A program made the translations under genes and the position numbers. A stretch of 64,000 bases of DNA. It comes from Prillingera fragicola. Lineage: Eukaryota > Basidiomycota > Tremellomycetes > Trichosporonales > Trichosporonaceae. Below the pieces are notes generated by a model, which saw only the letters and a program-made list of their open reading frames with translations, ran no database searches and was not told the origin of the DNA. The stretch spans positions 1,364,001 to 1,428,000 of the forward strand of contig BEDY01000006.1 in the NCBI GenBank assembly GCA_002335605.1, given 5' to 3'. Shown here piece by piece: positions 33,916-44,635 of this stretch (its first letter is position 1; each line of letters starts with the position of its first letter).

Positions 33916-34805
33916 CTACAACTTGGCCTTGGCCCCTTCCTCCAGCCTTGGGTCGCCGATAGGCAACATCAGCTCTCCGTCGGGCGTAAACTTATGCGTC
34001 GCCTCGACGGGGAACATCGCCATGGTGTGCGAGCCGAACCCGCACTGCTTGCCGTTGACGCTGAAGTTTACGCGGGTGAAGGCCAGGCGTTTGCCTGTGC
34101 TGTCAGCGAGTGAACAATACCATAGAGGCAGCGAGAAGCGAGCAAGGGTGTAGCTGGAGACAACATAGCCTTGCAGCTTTGCACACTGCAACGCCCCAAC
34201 CACGCCGACGATCTACCAATCACTCATGACTCACCTTGATTAACCGCATACCCCTCAATGATCAGGTCATCACCTAGTTGGCCGCAGGGACGCACAAACT
34301 CCTGGCTCATGTTGGTGCTAACCGTGTGCGACCAGGGGTAGCCCAGAGTGGTGAGGGCGAGCCAGGCGACTTCGTCGAGCAGCTGCGCGCAGTGTGAGCC
34401 CGGATCAGATCCACGCGACGACCAGTATGGTCTGCAAGCTTACAGTCATGACACATCCGCCATGGGTGTGCTGCTCGTCAGCTCCGTGCTCTGCAGCAAC
34501 AAATAGCCACTCACGCCATTGCCGTTCAAGTGCTTCTCCTTCAGAGTGAGCTTCGTCTTGACCCACCCCGGCTTAGCCTCAAGGATCTCGAGCTGTGCTA
34601 CCGTCAGAACCAAGTCCAGGCCAAAACTCAGAACACGCACAGTTTCCATGACATTTGTGCCGTGGCCTGCTGGTCAGTATCTCTGATTCGGTCAAGAGGC
34701 GCGACACTTACCACCCATTTTCATGCCAACCTCAAAAGCCTGTCATTAGCAGCCGCCCCCCCCCCAATGGTGACTCACTTCACGCGCGTTCTTGACACAA
34801 GCCAT
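33916..34805 (-). CDS. PaaI/4HBT-type acyl-CoA thioesterase with PTS1 (AKL)
   Basis: Six exons (34805-34779, 34739-34712, 34666-34515, 34470-34444, 34382-34235, 34094-33916) give 186 residues. The hot-dog-fold thioesterase signature is HTHGGCVMTLLDEVAWLAL: the HGG motif comes from a 27-base micro-exon and the LLDE helix from the next exon. Other family marks are ILEAKPGWVKTKL, NMSQEFVRPC and GKRLAFTRVNF. The C-terminus EGAKAKL is a peroxisomal targeting signal, so the enzyme should hydrolyse acyl-CoA in the peroxisome. Exons 1, 2 and 4 are only 27-28 bases long. Intron 1 carries a run of ten C on the plus strand (about 34756-34765). The call depends on correct splicing, which is in frame throughout. 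Confidence 0.82.
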
Positions 34806-35089
34806 CTTTGCGTTGTATAAACTGAGAAATAAGCAACAGCGAAATGTCAACAAATGCTCTAGTTTTCATATAAAGAGTTCGCGGGCACGGGTGTCGGGCA
34901 GTGCCGATGGTAACCGACATAACCGGCTTTTCCGCATTTCTTCCAGCGGCAACGACAGACGGGACGGAGACGAGCGCCTTGGCGGCCGTTGTGTTGGTGT
35001 GCAGCGAGTGCGGCGGTGTGTCATGACCGTGTTGCAGTTGCTTCCTCTCTGTTCTCTACTTCTTTGCATTCGGATCGTACAAGCAAACA

Positions 35090-36332
35090 CTACGGTTCAC
35101 CAGGCCAGATCTCGTCGGCAATAGCCCTAACCAGCTTGAGCTTTGCTACCATGTCGTCCCAGACAATGGCGTTTCCTTCCTCATTACTCGCAAATCCGCA
35201 CTGTGGACTGACACTGATGCGCTTGAGGGCCTGCTCTGGGGTAGTACCCGCGCCCTTGGCAATGAACTCGGCGGCGGCATGCACGCGCGCGACCATCTCG
35301 GCCTTGTCCTCCAGCTTGGGGAACTTGCTACTGATAACACCAAGCACGACCTTTTTCTCCTTGGGCAGCTGCTCGAGACACTCGAAGCCACCGGCACGCT
35401 CCGTGTCGTATTCGAGATAGTAGGTGTGGACGTTGCACTCGTTGAACAGCTTTGTGGCAATGCGGTCGTAGGAGCCCTCGGCAAAGTGACGTGATCCCTT
35501 AAAGTTGCCGCGACACAGGTGCAGCCCAAAGTGCATCTTGCCGGTGTGCTCGCGAATGCAGTCGTTGTACACTGCAATGTACTTGTCAAAGAGTTCGTCG
35601 AGGGTGCAAGTGTTCTCAGGGTCGGCGGCCCAGCCGGTGATCATCTTCTTGTCGCAGAAGTCTACGCATCAGCGGCCATCGCTAGGCATGGACTCACAAG
35701 CCAGGTTTGGGTCGTCGATCTGGACGTCGCGCACGCCCGCCGCGTAAAGGATGTCCAGCTCGGCGCGGAACGCAGCCGCGACGTCGGCAAAGTATGCGTC
35801 GTCGTCGGCATACACTTCAGCCGGGTAAGCTTTGCCCTGGCGATATCGCATGTGGCATGTGGTACCACACTGGCGAGATCATTGTGAGCTTTGCAGTGAC
35901 GCCGGCCTTGGCTGCAGCGTCGCGCGTGTACTCCCACTCGGGGATCGCAGCCGACGTGCCCGTGTGCGAAATCTTGCCTGTGCAGACACACGTCTTGCCC
36001 CAGCCGCCTGATTCGTGAAAGACCATGATATCGGGGACATAGTCGCGGAAGAGCGACACATGCGCATTGTCCACTTCCTCCATACCGTTGAGGGTTTGGA
36101 AGAATTCGCCCCAGAACATGCCCCGGCGGTATTCGCTGTCGGTTATCGTGTGCAGGCCGCAGTCGACTTGCATGGCGATGGCAGTGTCGACCGCCTTGTC
36201 CGTTTCGGCCTTGAGTTGGGCTTTGGTCAGCTCGCCTGCGTCGGTCTCTTTGCGTGCGGCGAGCAGCTCGCGGGGGCGGAGCAGCGAGCCGACGTGCTCG
36301 GCGCGGCGGGGGATGGTGGTAGTAGCGGCCAT
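35090..36332 (-). CDS. MetE-family methyltransferase-like protein, with an apparent frameshift
   Basis: Resembles the short fungal relatives of cobalamin-independent methionine synthase (C-terminal, UROD/MetE-like fold, YxjG type). Visible: RAEHVGSLLRP at the N-terminus, SEYRRGMFWGEFF, RDVQIDDPNLAYFCD (the DDPNLAYF joined across a 36-base intron), GLHLCRGNFKGSRHF, TYYLEYDTERAG, VLGVISSKFPKLED, and RISVSPQCGFAS with the zinc-binding Cys. The frame breaks at 35849-35862, where CCACATG is tandemly duplicated (minus strand). With one copy the frame reads WYHMRYRQGKAYPAEVY, as expected for the family. With both copies it is shifted, unless an atypical 34-base intron removes the segment. So the gene may be inactive, polymorphic or misassembled here. 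A TATA box lies 44 bases before the ATG. Confidence 0.8.
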
Positions 36333-36375
36333 TGCGGGGGATGAGAGAGGGAAGGAAAGGGGATGCCTGGGACCG

Positions 36376-36383
36376 TATTTATA
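36376..36383 (-). promoter_or_regulatory. TATA box of the MetE-like gene
   Basis: TATAAATA on the minus strand, 44 bases before the start codon of the MetE-like gene. Confidence 0.6.
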
Positions 36384-36613
36384 CATGCGTACGACTGCGG
36401 CGACTAGACTGACTACGCAAGCCAAGGTGGGCCGCTCGACGTGTGGGGGTGGGTCGGCATCCTAGACTGGTTGCCCCGGAGCCGTGGTCGCCGACTGACG
36501 TGAACGTTCCTGGCACGGGTGTACAGGAAATACGGCAGTCTAGTTCGTCAACCACATCTGCTTGTACAGGATTGCAAGGCTCTACATACAAAGGAGAGAC
36601 ACAAAGGAGAGTG

Positions 36614-39222
36614 TTACTGCACTAGATAATCTTCCCAGTTGAACGGCAGCGTAGTAGCCAGCGAGGTCCAGTATGCCTCGTCAAAGGCCGAGAAACCAGG
36701 TGTGGCATTCAACAGCTCGTTGTCCAAAAAGCTCGACTGGCCGTCAGCCTACAAACCCGCACAGCACTCACCAAGTCGCTCAAAACGTTTTCATCCACAG
36801 GGTTGAGTACTGGAAGATCCAAGTCTGCCGTTATAATAGACTTGGTTGTCAAGTCGGCCGTTGGATCGTCCAGCCGCATCTCCGGGGGACTGGGGGATGG
36901 CTGCCGACTCATTGCCACTGATGCAGTGTTGAGGCTCCTGAGGAGCTTTTCGTAAAACCTGGCAATGAACGCGGTGGGGACGTCGGTCTCCTCGTCACTG
37001 GCTGTACGGCAGATATCGTAGACCTCGGAGAGGAGGGAGATTGCCAGCCGGCGCTGAGGATTGGAGAACCGCCAATACAGCTGGGGCCGTCAGATTGGGT
37101 GCGTCTTGCCCACTCACGCTTTGCATGGAAGAGCCAAAGACGGCCAGGCGCACTGACAGCGCATCCTGGATGAAGCGCAACGTATGACTGATAATTCGCA
37201 GCTCCCCGAGAAACATGACAGCCAGCTCGAGGCATTCGTCAAGAATAGGACCAATCTCATGCTGTTGAACATAGTTCAACATGTAGACGCGAATGGCGAG
37301 GGTAGCGCTGAAAATGACCATTCGCAGCGCAGCGTCCTTTTCCGCGCCGACTCCGTTTTGCCCTCGTGGCTGGGAGAACCACTTGTTCGTGACTGCTAGA
37401 GCTTGGTTGTAGCGCTGTTCCAGCTTCATGAGAGTGAGGCTACGATCGATCGAGTGACCGGGATCGGGGAGACACCCAGTGTCGGTGTATGGGAGATGAC
37501 TGACATTAGCATGGTTGTCACAGACAGGCTACGCACTCGAGTGAACATGCCAGCCCCAGGTCTCGTGTTCCGCATGCAAGCTCAGCATGACTTCGCGCCC
37601 AGTTCTCGCACTCGCACAAGTCAGCGCAGTTCAACACCAGCAACCTTACATCGGCCACTTCGTAAGAGCGAATAGTAGCTGGCAACCCAAATAGGGGAGC
37701 GTACGTCTTGTCAAAGGCTGTTGTCAGCGGCTTCCACCTCTTGCCACCAACCAGTCAGGCAAAACCACGTCCTCTCACGGTTCTGACTTGTCAGCCAGGA
37801 GCTACCAAACACCACGTCATGCCACACACCAGTCGCTCCCTGTCGACTGAAGGAGCCATATCCTTGCTCTGGGTATGCAGACCCAGCTGATACCCTTGCC
37901 GAATAGCGATACCAATCTTCATCCATGCCGATTGGTCGGTTGGCTGCTTGTCTGTTCCGCTTCAGCGCCATATCACCACCAATGAGCGACTCACAGTAGA
38001 CCAAAATCAAGGCAGCCTGGAGAATTCCAATATGGCATGCACCAACCTCTAGCGAAGCACTGAGGAGCCGCTGAGCTCGTCCAAGGAACATGGGGTATGA
38101 GTCTTTTCGGAAGAACTTTGCCGACGCTGCAAGGACTGCGGAGAAGAGCACCGTGCTCGAGCCGCGCACGTATTCGTATGTGTGCACTGTACGAGTCAGT
38201 ACCATGTTGCATGAGAGAACTCACAGTCGGGGTCGAATAAATTGAGCTGCGTGGTGAGGTTCTTGTGAAATCTGGCGTGAGCTCCACTCTTCACAGGGTG
38301 ACTCACAAGTAGACAAGCCGACGGGCTTCCTCGTTGGTAATACACCCAGCACTGACAGGGTCGTCGCTGGCGCCATCCTGCGACTCCAGCCCGTGGCTCT
38401 GCGGCGAAGTGTTCCAAGTGTCTGGAAGGCTGAGGTCGTCGTCTCCTGGGTCGAGGTGACGGCAGACGTCCGTCTGCGCGACAGCGCGGAACGCAGAAGT
38501 CGATATAGGTGCGTTCGACATTCCAGAGGATAGGAACGGGCCTGACGGTGAGGCTAGCCTTGCACGCTTCGGTGGTCTGTTCCACGCGCTCAGGATTGCG
38601 TCGGATGCCAGCTGTGTCTGTGCCGGTTGTTGGCTTATTGTGGCTGTAGGTGCTTCGAGGGAGGTTCTCAATGATGCCACATAGCGAGCGGCCAGACTTG
38701 GAATCGATGCGACTGATGGTACTGCCGTCGAGGCGTAGCTCGCTGGCGTGGGGAGCTGCGGGGGCGATGATGACCCCGTGAGAGGTGGTGCGACGACGAC
38801 ATCGGCTGTGGCTGGCTGTGGGACAGCGGAAGAGGCTCTGGACACAAGGTTAGACGCAAAGGCGTGGGCAGATAGACCTCCTCACTGTGCGAGAGCTTTC
38901 AAGTTTCGTCGTTTCCTAGAGTATGCGCAGGGCAGGTTCATGCGAGCTGGTTGTCAGTCTGGTGCTTGGCACGAAGGGGTCGACTGACCGCAGCGCTGGC
39001 AAGAGTTTCTGTAGTCTGCATTATTGACACACACGACCTAGAACAGTGAGCAGTGATCTAGACCATGACCAACTGGCCACGAACCTTGACTCCTCGACAG
39101 AGAATGCATCTGCCAACGTCAGCGGCCTAGTATCAAACGGCCCCACATCTGTTCCAAGCCCCATGACACCCTCGCCCAAGAGTAGGAGCGATCAGTACTC
39201 ACGCCCTGGTAGGTTCGACCAT
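36614..39222 (-). CDS. Zn2Cys6 transcription factor A
   Basis: Fungal binuclear zinc-cluster regulator of roughly 650 residues in about nine exons. Exon 1 encodes MVEPTRA. Joined small exons give CILCRGVKVVC, then nine residues, CQRC, six residues and C (C-x2-C-x6-C-x9-C-x2-C-x6-C), followed by basic YSRKRR. A Ser/Pro-rich linker carries a second basic patch (PPKRARLAS). The middle homology region has STVLFSAVLAASAKFFRKDSY, the IGIAIRQGYQLGLH helix and NRERTWF. It ends NWEDYLVQ. Every one of these blocks, and the intron positions, recurs in the gene at 49468, so the two are paralogues. It is divergent with the Gfo/Idh gene at 39517, the common arrangement of a pathway regulator and its target. 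Exon limits in the middle are approximate. Confidence 0.85.
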
Positions 39223-39350
39223 TCTGCCCTGCTTTTGCTTTCGGATCTAGCAGATGATTGATTGTGAGATGTCCAACGAGATGGATGAGATTGCGCTGTG
39301 GAAAGCAAATGAGCCGAGAGATGACAGTAGCGGAGAAACATCACTTCATA

Positions 39351-39370
39351 TCGGATAAACCCTCGGATAA
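39351..39370. promoter_or_regulatory. Two direct TCGGATAA motifs in the divergent promoter of module A
   Basis: TCGGATAA at 39351-39358 and again at 39363-39370, twelve bases from start to start, within the 294-bp promoter shared by regulator A and the Gfo/Idh gene. CGG is the usual core half-site of Zn2Cys6 regulators. The same octamer occurs before regulator B and twice in the divergent promoter of module B. The second copy overlaps CCTCGG, a hexamer linked to fatty-acid regulation in other fungi. Confidence 0.6.
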
Positions 39371-39516
39371 GTCATACCCCCATCCATTCAGAACGATGCA
39401 TGGGGGCATCCTACATGTGGGGGGAGCCATCTGTGGGCAGTGAGCAGCTTGCCCACGTCGTTTAAAGCAGGCCTTTTCATGACTTGCATCTCTCAACATC
39501 TCGTCCCAACTCCAAC

Positions 39517-40909
39517 ATGACAGCCTCACACTCTAGCTCTGACGCGCCCTACGTGGTCAAGTGGGGGTACGTTGACCATCTCCATCTCGAGCTGACGTCA
39601 GAATCATCGGCGCAGGATGGATCTCGGACATGTTCTGTAAAGATGTCAGCTTTGATCGCGAGGAGGTAACCGACGTCAGCCACGCCATCGTCGCCGTCGG
39701 ATCGCGGGACAAGAGCAAGGCAGCCGAGTTTATCGCCAAGACGATTCCCAAGGGCTCGCGTGCCCAGGTGCAGGGACATTATGACAAGCTGCCAGAGGCG
39801 TGTGGATCTTACGAGGAGGTGTACGCCCATCCTGTGAGTCACCGGTGTAGCCTTGGGGCGCTTCCGGGAATGACAGCTGACACCCACAGGATGTGCAGAT
39901 TGTGTACATCGGCACCCCTCACCCGCAGCACTTCGCCGAGACCAAGGCTGCTCTCGAAGCCGGCAAGCACGTTCTGGTCGAGAAGCCCGCCTGCCTCAAC
40001 GCGGCCGAGTGGGCTGTGCTCAGTGTTCTTGCAAAGGAGAAGAACCTGTTCCTGATGGAGGGACTCTGGACGCGCTTCCAGCCGCTCATTGTCAAGCTGC
40101 AAAAGGCTCTGCACGAGGACAAGGTCATTGGCGACATTCGCTATGTGAGGTCCGACTTCTCCATGGCGTTCTACGACTGTGAGTGTCCTTGGGTTGCGCT
40201 TTGCCTGACATGCAGTCAACCCGGATACCCACCGCACCATTGCGCTTGAATCAGCCGGGGGAGCCCTGTACGACCTGGGCGGCTACGCTCTGCTCCCAGC
40301 AATGCTCGCGCTGTACGAGGCGCCGGCCAACGAGCTCTCCCCGCCCGAGAACCTGCACGCGTCCATGGTCATGACGCGCACGGGCACGGATCTGAGCACG
40401 AGTGTGACGATGGACTTCCCCAAGATCCTGGGTAAAGCCGTGTGCACGACCAGCTTTGCGTACAACTCGCCCAAGGACGAGCCCGGGGTGATTGTCGGCA
40501 CCAGGGGGGAGATTGTGCTGCACGGGGCCGTGTCGCGGCCGACCAGCCTGACTATCAAGACCATCAAGGGTGATCCCGCCCCCGCGCCGTTTATCAAGGA
40601 GTGGAACGAGCCTATCGAGGTCGACGCAGAGTTGGGCCCGGGGTTTGGGCTGTACTTTGAGGCCGACGCTGTCGGAAGGTCTCTTCGCGGTGAGTGTGGT
40701 GTGATAAGGGAGGAGTGGTGCTGATAACGTTTAGACGGGGACATTGAGAACGCTGCCCAGCCGCATAGTCGGACTGCCATGGGTCTGGAGGTGAGTTCGA
40801 GTCTTGCGACCGCGGCGCTAACAGGAAGATGTTTGACAAGATTCGCAAGCTTGGTGGTTATGAGCTTCCTCCTGGCCTGGAGCAGGTCACGAGCTCTTCA
40901 AAGCTTTGA
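39517..40909 (+). CDS. Gfo/Idh/MocA oxidoreductase with SKL peroxisomal signal (module A)
   Basis: NAD(P)-dependent oxidoreductase of about 390 residues in six exons. The Rossmann loop is built across the first intron (VVKWG joined to IIGAGWISDMF). YIGTPHPQH and the family's catalytic Lys in GKHVLVEKPA follow, then FLMEGLWTRFQP and GDIRYVRSDFS. These resemble dihydrodiol dehydrogenase and D-xylose 1-dehydrogenase (NADP) relatives. The last exon, after two introns near 40690 and 40790, ends TSSSKL, a canonical PTS1, so the protein should be imported into peroxisomes. That is unusual for this family as I know it. The start at 39517 is the first ATG. It is divergent with regulator A and convergent with the Dal5-type permease. 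Confidence 0.85.
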
Positions 40910-41032
40910 TCTAGCATAGTAGCTCCAAAGCACGATGCAAGGCCGCTCGGCAACAATCACATGGGTTGGTGTGCATCATTGTACCACTCAACAGCTTACA
41001 AACGACTAACTCGCACGTCTCATTGACTCCTC

Positions 41033-42919
41033 CTAGATCATGTACCTGAAGTGACGGTTCTCAATGTCGGTCAAGTCGTTCTCACCAGCGACACGACTCT
41101 GGTGCTCGCGCTCCTCGGGCGTGAGACCCTCTGCGAGGGCCGCGGCGTCGCGCTTCTTGTTCTGGCGGTAGTAGTGCCACCACCAGAGGGCCGTGTTGAT
41201 GCATCCCGCAATCAAGATGATGGCGCACGCAGTGAGACCCTTGAGGTACTTTGGCGCGTCCGAGGGGACAAAGATCTGCGAGCCAATAATGTTACCGACG
41301 CAGTAGACGAGGAGCGAGGAGGCGCCAAAGAACGACTTTTTGGTGCGGCCTGCGACGTTGATGGAGATCATTGGCCACGCGGTGACAAACGACGCGATAG
41401 AGTAGACGAGCGAGAGCATCCAGACCCCCCACTTGGCCCACTTGGACACTTCGGCGAGACCTGCAAACAGCAAGACGACGCAGCATACGGCCTGGACGAA
41501 GATACCGATGGGGAAGCGCATGCGGGGGAAGTAGCGGACCGTGACGGACGCGACAATCACGCAGCAGCAGGTGACGGCGTACATGGGCAGCGAGTAGATG
41601 ATGGACTCGAGGGGTGTGAAGCCGAATCCGCGGTAGATGAGCGTCTGGAAGGTCGTGAGAGCGCCGTTGGGAATGTTGCCGAGCAGGTTGAACATGAGCG
41701 CATAGTAGTACTGGGGGTCGCGGAAACACTCTTTGACCTGGTCCCAGCGCCACTTTTGCACACCACCGTCACCGGTAGAGTTCTCGGACACGCGGGCCTT
41801 GGCCATGCGCTTCTCGCGCTTGGAGAGCCACCAGACCTCGTCCGGGGTGCCGCCAAAGATGAAGAAGATGATGCCCATGCCGACAGTGACGCCGCCGAGG
41901 AACAGGTTGATGACCCGCCATGCAGCGAGGCCGCCACGCTGCTGCGCGTTGAGCGCAATGTAGTAGATGCCCACGCCAAAGACCATGGCAAAGAACGAGT
42001 CTGGCCGTCAGCTAGCACGCCGCGCCACACGCAGCGCCACTCACTCATCGAGCAGTAGAGACCCTGGCGCAGCGTCTGCTCCTTGCGTAGCCACCACGAC
42101 GCCGTAAAGATGGCAAAGCCTGTCACACTCGTCAGCAGCGGCCCGCTCTTCGTCGAGCTCGCCTGCACTCACCGGGGGTGACGACCGACTCGAACCAACC
42201 GAGCAAAACACGCACGGCGGCCAGCTGGGCATAGTTGTTGCACGCTCCGAGGAACATGACCATGGCGCCCCACAGGATGGTGCATACTGCCAAGGCGCGT
42301 CCGAGGGGGAAGCGCTGCAGGACCCACGCCATGGGGTACTGGGCGACAGCGTACGACATGTCTGGTGGAGCGTGTCAGCGGTTGGTCGGAAAATGCGCGG
42401 AACGGTAAAGTGGGGCTGGCAAAAGGGACTGAAATGAAAGCAAGCACGTACAGAAGAAGGAGGTAAGGTTGCCAAACTCGTTCTTAGCCATGTTGAGGTT
42501 GGTGTCCTCCTTGAGACCAAAGACGACACCGGACGAGAGCGACGTCTTGTCAGAGTACTGCAGGCCATAGACTGGAGCTGTCAGTGCTGATAAAGTGGCC
42601 GAGAAAACAAAACGTACTGATCATGAGCATGGGCATGAGGATGCTATCAGGTCAGCACCACTCCACCCGCAGACACTCACAAGTCGACTTTGAGCATGAG
42701 ACGCTTGTACTCCTGGGGACTGCCCGTCAGCACTGAGGCTTTACAAAAAGACACTCACGTAAACTCGTCGTGGGCGCGCACGAGATCCTCGGCGGCGTCA
42801 ATGGGCTTTTCGTCGCTGCTGAGCCGCCCACCCTCGTCGTAGGTGCCGCCATGCTCTGCAAAGGCGTCGGGCCGCTTCTTGTCCGATACGAGCTCGGGGA
42901 CTGTCCCGTGGTTGGCCAT
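41033..42919 (-). CDS. MFS transporter, Dal5/allantoate permease (ACS) family (module A)
   Basis: Major facilitator of the anion:cation symporter family, about 500 residues in six or so exons. A hydrophilic, acidic N-terminal tail (VSDKKRPDAFAEHGG) precedes EYKRLMLKVD and YSDKTSLSSGVVFGL, which is typical of Dal5-like permeases. FESVVTPGFAIFTASWWLRKEQ lies in the loop after helix 4. The largest exon (41986-41033) covers helices 5-12, with GNIIGSQIF and a C-terminal tail ending HFRYMI. Dal5 relatives take up allantoate, ureidosuccinate, nicotinate or other organic anions; the substrate is not determinable here. It converges with the SKL-tailed oxidoreductase 123 bases away. Its own promoter lacks the TCGGATAA motif. 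Confidence 0.85.
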
Positions 42920-44635
42920 TGTTGATAGAATTGTGATGCAGGAAGACACACAGGCGGGGTACTCCTGCCCTTGTTCTTAAACTCTCTGCTGCAGTAGTGT
43001 GCCGCTTTCTGCCGCGATCACGCCCACCCCCGTGATGTGCACGAGCGGCCAATGGATCTCTCGCCTCTCTCTCACATGATACGGGACCTGTCGTATAAAG
43101 TAGATAGGTGGGCTCGCGACGGCCCGAAAGACTAAAGTTGGAAAACAACGCCAGGGGGGATGTGGTGCCTGCGCTGCTGTCATGGTTGGAGCATCTTCGA
43201 ATCGCGATAGGCGACACCCGAATAGTCCCTGAGGGGATAGGGGCACGCCGAGGAGAACCGAACCGTTCCGCTCTGCGCCAGAGGCGCGGCGGCGGAGGTG
43301 GCCTTGGAGCGGGGTTGCCAAGATGTTGCCGAGGGTGGGTGGTGCGGGCCAGTCGGTGCTGGTCGCTGGCCCTGACCGAGTTAGGCCCCACTGCCTCTGT
43401 TTTGTTGACGATAGGTGTATAGGTGAAATGGTAGTGCCGGCCGGTGAGCACGGCAGAGATGATTGGGTTGTATGCGATGCTTACAGGTGATAGGAGGACT
43501 GGGCAGCTGGTGTTGATCCTTGCTTCACCTTGCACCTTGCAGTGTATGTAAGCCTGCACCAGCTTTGATGTGCACCCCGACATGCTACCACGGTCGACGG
43601 CCATCGCAAAGGAAAGCGAGTATGCAGCTGTTGCCGTGACTCGTCTCGAGATAGCGCCACACAGCCGCGGGTTTTCTAACAAATCAGTATCACATTCCTT
43701 ACAAGATCACAATCTCAACAAATCCAAGATCGAAGGGACGTGTGCGCTGCGGTCATAGGCTCCTCCTGCTCTGCACCCGCTGTTGCAAGGCTGCTTCCAG
43801 TCGCTAGGGTGGCTTCATTCGGGCTCTGCCTGGGACCTGTGCCGATTACTGTCCATCATGCCAGCCTCGAGTGGATTGGCACACTGTGGTTGCCGGATGT
43901 ACCAGCATGATTGCCGGTGCATGACGCGTTTGCCGTACTACAAGCCCGTGGGGATGACGGCAGCGAGCGGTCGATGCAGCCAACACCTTTCGCTTCGAGG
44001 CGAGACTCGCACAACCCAGCAGTGACATGAGCCACTGCGCCGTTGGGGCCATTACGGCCCCACCCCGCCCATTTTCCGCGTTCGTCACCTTGGAGCTCTG
44101 TCACTTTGGAGCATTTGCCCTCTTGCATCGCTGCCTGACCTTCTGGCGACGAGTCTTGCTCTGTCTTCATTGGGTCGGGCTGTTGCATTCGTTCAGCAGC
44201 AGAGCCACGGCGATCACCACTTAGGAACTGCAACGAGATGATTCCCATCGAGCAGAGGCACCATCCACCCCATAGGCACAATCTCGCCAAGCCATTCCAG
44301 CTGGTATCAACCACCGACAGATGACCGAGGCAGGAGCGACGCATGGCTGTGGCCAGTGGTTTAGCATAGAGGGCAGACCTGTGCCATGCTATAGATGTGC
44401 ATATGCACATACCCTCTGAACAAGGATGGGACAGGATGCCAAGAGCTCGGCTTTTCGTACCCGGGTTGTGGTAACTGCGGTGGAGGTCGATCACTCTCTC
44501 ATTACTGCTCACATGACATCCACATCGCTTCATTGTTCGTGGCTTGTCCCATCATAAAGTCATCTCTTATTGTCTTAACACCCCATCCCCCAGCACATCC
44601 ATCCACCACCTCCTCACCCTCCTAGCAGCGTCAAC
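42920..44635. other. 1.7-kb gene-free interval
   Basis: Divergent promoter space of the Dal5-type permease and the MpaB-like gene. The part before 44636 is CT-rich (about 44575-44630), typical of a 5' UTR. Two long open frames on the minus strand (42798-43682 and 43856-44533) have no recognisable domain and skewed composition, and I do not call them genes. Confidence 0.4.

Noticed and set aside
42798..43682. Long minus-strand open frame running upstream from the Dal5-type permease
   Set aside because: It extends into promoter DNA in a different frame from the permease exon, and the peptide resembles no protein.
43856..44533. 225-codon minus-strand open frame between permease and MpaB-like gene
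   Set aside because: Cys/Ser/Gly-rich low-quality sequence with no domain, signal peptide or splice structure.
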